NCBI GenBank assembly: GCA_045430305.1
Contig: JAILXW010000001.1
Location: 558,001-622,000, forward strand
Length of the DNA: 64,000 nucleotides
Direction of reading: 5' to 3'
Origin: Agarilytica sp045430305
GTDB taxonomy: Bacteria; Pseudomonadota; Gammaproteobacteria; Pseudomonadales; Cellvibrionaceae
Shown here: in pieces, positions 61,563-64,000 of the stretch
Position numbering within the stretch: the stretch's first letter is position 1
Layout of the letters: every line of letters starts with the position of its first letter
Made by a program: the position numbers and the translations under genes
The notes under the pieces: generated by a model
The model's database searches: none
What the model was told of the DNA's origin: nothing
The model's input: the letters and a program-made list of their open reading frames with translations, nothing else

Positions 61563-62282
61563 GTGGAAGCTTTCAAAATCTTAAGACTCTTTAATCTCTA
61601 TAGATTTAGAGTGTCTTGTAATAAACCCCATAGCCCGCTTAAAACATTTGTTTTAATGTGTTCCGTGTGTGCTGTGCTCATACTGACTAGCACGCGTGTG
61701 TATGCCATCGACGCGGTAGAATTTGAAGACGCTAGCCAGCGTGAGCGTTTTCAGCAACTTGCTTATGAGCTTCGTTGTCCGAAGTGCCAAAATCAAAACC
61801 TCATTGATTCCGATTCTCCTATCTCGCAAGATTTAAGGCGAGAGATCGCACGTTTGATTCTCGAAGGTAAAAGCGACGAGCAGATAAAACGCGAGATGGT
61901 TGCGTTGTATGGTGACTTTATTTTGTACAAACCACCGGTTCAGGCAAATACCCTGGTGCTATGGGCGGGCCCAGTAGTAATGGTGCTAATTGGCTTATCT
62001 ATATTTGCCGTTATCTTGATAAATCGCAGCCGAGCGCAAGCGCTAGAGAATGGAGATGAGCGGGTATCAAATACTGATGACGGCAACGAAGAAGACTACG
62101 AAACCGATATAGACGCAGATATTAATGATCTGACTGTGGCGCACGAAGATTCAGGATTAAAACCCATTGATTCGGAATCTCAACTCGACGCGGTGGTTCA
62201 GGCGTCTGATGCGCAAGATTCTGAAACCCTAGAAGTTAACAGTCAAAACGAACCCGAAGAGCCGCAAGGCAAAGACAGTTAG
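61563..62282 (+). CDS. ccmH: Cytochrome c maturation protein CcmH
   Basis: 239 aa. Signal/anchor region, then the CcmH domain with the redox motif LRCPKCQNQNL (Cys72, Cys75), a membrane helix (about 128-150) and an unusually long acidic tail (about 155-239). GTG start with AGAGG upstream. It reduces apocytochrome thiols for the CcmFHI lyase. Confidence 0.93.
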   Translation: MEAFKILRLFNLYRFRVSCNKPHSPLKTFVLMCSVCAVLILTSTRVYAIDAVEFEDASQRERFQQLAYELRCPKCQNQNLIDSDSPISQDLRREIARLILEGKSDEQIKREMVALYGDFILYKPPVQANTLVLWAGPVVMVLIGLSIFAVILINRSRAQALENGDERVSNTDDGNEEDYETDIDADINDLTVAHEDSGLKPIDSESQLDAVVQASDAQDSETLEVNSQNEPEEPQGKDS

Positions 62283-62319
62283 CACCCAAACGCATCATCA
62301 ACGAGTGAACGAATAATTC

Positions 62320-63561
62320 ATGGCATTTTGGCAAGTTTTTCTCATTTTAAATATATTCGCTGCTGGGTTTGTTCTCTGGCCGACACTGTTTTTTTCTAAA
62401 AGGCATAGGCAAGAGTTACGCTCTAATTCACATACTGAAAGCAATGAAGAAGTGTATCAAGACCATGTGAAAGAGATGGAGCAAACGCTCAATCGAGGGG
62501 AGATAAATAGCGACGAATTGGCGCAGCTAAAGAAAGATTTAGAGCGAACAATAATAGAAGAAACCTCAATGGGGGGGGAAGAGTTAGATCGGCCTATTAT
62601 TTCTTCATTCAAGAGCCGTATTCCTGTTCTAGTACTTGTATTTCTTCTGCCTATTTTGAGTTTAGCCATTTATACGCAGCTGGGCGCAAAGCAAGATTGG
62701 GACATATTTCAAGCGGCTAGGGCGCGTGTTCAAGCCCCAGTTGCGCAAGTACCAGAGCTGTCGACTGAATTAATTCAGTCCCTACAGGTGCGCGTAAAAC
62801 AAAAACCGCAAAATGCTCAAAATTGGTATTTGCTCGCATCTACCGCGATTGAGCAGGGCCAGTTTGAAGAAGCTGTGCGTGCATATCGTGAAGTGCTCAC
62901 CATTGAACCTAATACGCCGAAAGTAAAAGCTGAACTCGCTCAGGCGTTATTTTTACGAGCGGGCAATACCATTACGCCCGAGGTGCGTTCGCACATTAAT
63001 GAAGTGCTGGCCGTTGCACCAAACCTTGCGACGGCATTGGGGCTGGCGGGTATCGATGCCTATCGAACAGGTCGTTATCAAGAAGCGATAAGTTATTGGC
63101 AAAAAGCAGTGATTCAACTCGATCCAAATTCTGAAGCGGCGCTCGCGCTCAACGGCGGCATTGCTCGTGCCAATATCGCACTGGCAGAAACAGGTGAGGG
63201 AACTCCGGTTGAAAGCGGTCCTAGCGTGATGGTGTCAGTTTCTCTAGGAAAAGGTGTAGAGGTCAACAAAGACGCGGCCGTATTTATTTATGCCCGTGCT
63301 TGGCAAGGGCCGCCTATGCCCTTGGCGATTAAAAAGGTTCGCGCGGCAGATTTACCGCTCAAAGTAAGCTTAGATAAGACCATGTCGATGATGCAGGGTA
63401 TGGATCTAAGTGCTTTTCCTGAAATCGAGGTGCTCGCGCGAATTTCACAAACAGGGAGTGCCACCGCTCAACCGGGTGACTGGCAAGCCAGCCTTGGCCC
63501 TGTCATCGTCGCCAGCCAAAAAGACACCATAAAGTTGGTGATCAGTGAACAGCTTCCCTAA
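62320..63561 (+). CDS. ccmI: Cytochrome c maturation protein CcmI (TPR chaperone)
   Basis: 413 aa. Two membrane helices (about 3-22 and 98-117) flank the CcmI linker with the coiled-coil YQDHVKEMEQTLNRGEINSDELAQLKKDLERTI. The periplasmic part has TPR repeats (about 150-290; NWYLLASTAIEQGQFEEAV, ALGLAGIDAYRTGRYQEAI) and a C-terminal beta domain (about 305-413). It binds apocytochrome C termini and brings them to CcmFH. Follows ccmH by 37 bp. Confidence 0.92.
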   Translation: MAFWQVFLILNIFAAGFVLWPTLFFSKRHRQELRSNSHTESNEEVYQDHVKEMEQTLNRGEINSDELAQLKKDLERTIIEETSMGGEELDRPIISSFKSRIPVLVLVFLLPILSLAIYTQLGAKQDWDIFQAARARVQAPVAQVPELSTELIQSLQVRVKQKPQNAQNWYLLASTAIEQGQFEEAVRAYREVLTIEPNTPKVKAELAQALFLRAGNTITPEVRSHINEVLAVAPNLATALGLAGIDAYRTGRYQEAISYWQKAVIQLDPNSEAALALNGGIARANIALAETGEGTPVESGPSVMVSVSLGKGVEVNKDAAVFIYARAWQGPPMPLAIKKVRAADLPLKVSLDKTMSMMQGMDLSAFPEIEVLARISQTGSATAQPGDWQASLGPVIVASQKDTIKLVISEQLP

Positions 63562-63872
63562 TTTTTCTCACGCTGAAAAACGTGTTTTGGTGTATAAAAA
63601 GCAGCCAGCCTCCCCTTGAATTTAGCCGCCGAAAGCAGGTGATTCAGGGGGGAATAGTGTGTAGAATCGCACGTTTTTACAAGAAAAAATGACGGGCTAA
63701 ATTGCGTTTTGAACCACTCTAAAAAATGCATGTAACGCACGCGAATAAAACGACTGAACGCTCTTCAAGCAGGCCAGAAAAATAGACCATGTCAAAGACT
63801 TCCTCTTTGGCCGTTACAGTAACGGCGCGCTCGGCCTCACAATAACTAGATCAATAAGCGAATCAAACACAC
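63562..63872. other. Intergenic region between ccmI and smc
   Basis: 311 bp with no ORF bearing a ribosome site. CACGCTGAAAAACGTG at 63569-63584 could form a weak hairpin after ccmI. The smc promoter must lie here; none is clear. Confidence 0.4.
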
Positions 63873-64000
63873 ATGCGGTTGAAATCCATCAAACTGGCCG
63901 GTTTTAAATCTTTCGTTGATCCAACGACAGTAGGTTTTCCCAGTAATTTAAGTGCCGTAGTCGGCCCTAACGGGTGTGGCAAATCTAATATTATTGATGC
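63873..64000 (+). CDS. smc: Chromosome partition protein Smc (N-terminal fragment, cut by window)
   Basis: The first 42 codons of a gene continuing past the window. They read MRLKSIKLAGFKSF..., then Walker A GPNGCGKSN (31-39), the hallmark N terminus of bacterial SMC condensin ATPases. SMC proteins are about 1150 aa, so over 95% is outside. The later start (smaller AddAB/RecN-type ATPases) is unlikely given the AGFKSF signature. Confidence 0.93.
   Translation, partial: MRLKSIKLAGFKSFVDPTTVGFPSNLSAVVGPNGCGKSNIID

Overview
This 64 kb window looks like chromosomal DNA of a marine gammaproteobacterium, most plausibly Cellvibrionaceae or a close relative. This is inferred from gene families and order, not from a marker gene. 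Supporting signs are an intact ccmABCDEFG cluster next to FliK-like and FlhB-like genes, agmatine deiminase with N-carbamoylputrescine amidase, etfBA beside ETF-ubiquinone oxidoreductase, a Cys-nucleophile PHA depolymerase, and a large integron cassette array. GC content is moderate. No rRNA or tRNA gene was seen.

Layout. 1-1952: end of a branched-chain amino acid type ABC permease pair (LivH-like, cut by the window edge, and LivM-like). 1956-5426: a minus-strand accessory operon (619-aa effector-like protein, exported protein, DUF3592-type membrane protein) followed by a degraded 3' gene remnant. 5642-15900: housekeeping genes (SlyD, putrescine synthesis genes aguA-aguB, DUF808 protein, tail-specific protease Prc) and a 708-aa hybrid histidine kinase whose catalytic motifs have all decayed. 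16045-19844: electron-transfer flavoprotein etfB-etfA, divergent from ETF-QO. 19869-25509: lipoprotein, TesB thioesterase, a candidate small RNA, TrmH, DAHP synthase. 25772-29365: a di-haem lipoprotein and a PhoX/DUF839-type exported protein.

29788-42635 is the most unusual region: an integron cassette array of 26 units with 25 recognisable attC sites and no integrase in the window (a CALIN or a detached chromosomal array). About 16 units carry genes; ten belong to one repeated, apparently non-coding cassette family (B and its mosaic variant B'). Gene cassettes include a Shedu (DUF4263) anti-phage nuclease, a Tae4-like peptidoglycan amidase with an overlapping membrane ORF, a YefM-YoeB toxin-antitoxin pair on the opposite strand with its own TGTACA operator, an MreB-like fragment, a DUF1330 protein, a GDCC-motif protein and several small secreted proteins. 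The array ends in a truncated B copy without attC.

42674-64000: core genes resume. They include a hotdog thioesterase, an M16C presequence-type protease, a membrane J-domain protein, Ppx, two methyltransferases, MsrA, a glutaredoxin, MAPEG, FlhB-like and FliK-like proteins, then the cytochrome c maturation genes. ccmABCDEFG are separated from ccmH-ccmI by phaZ and a small exported protein. The window ends in the first 42 codons of smc.
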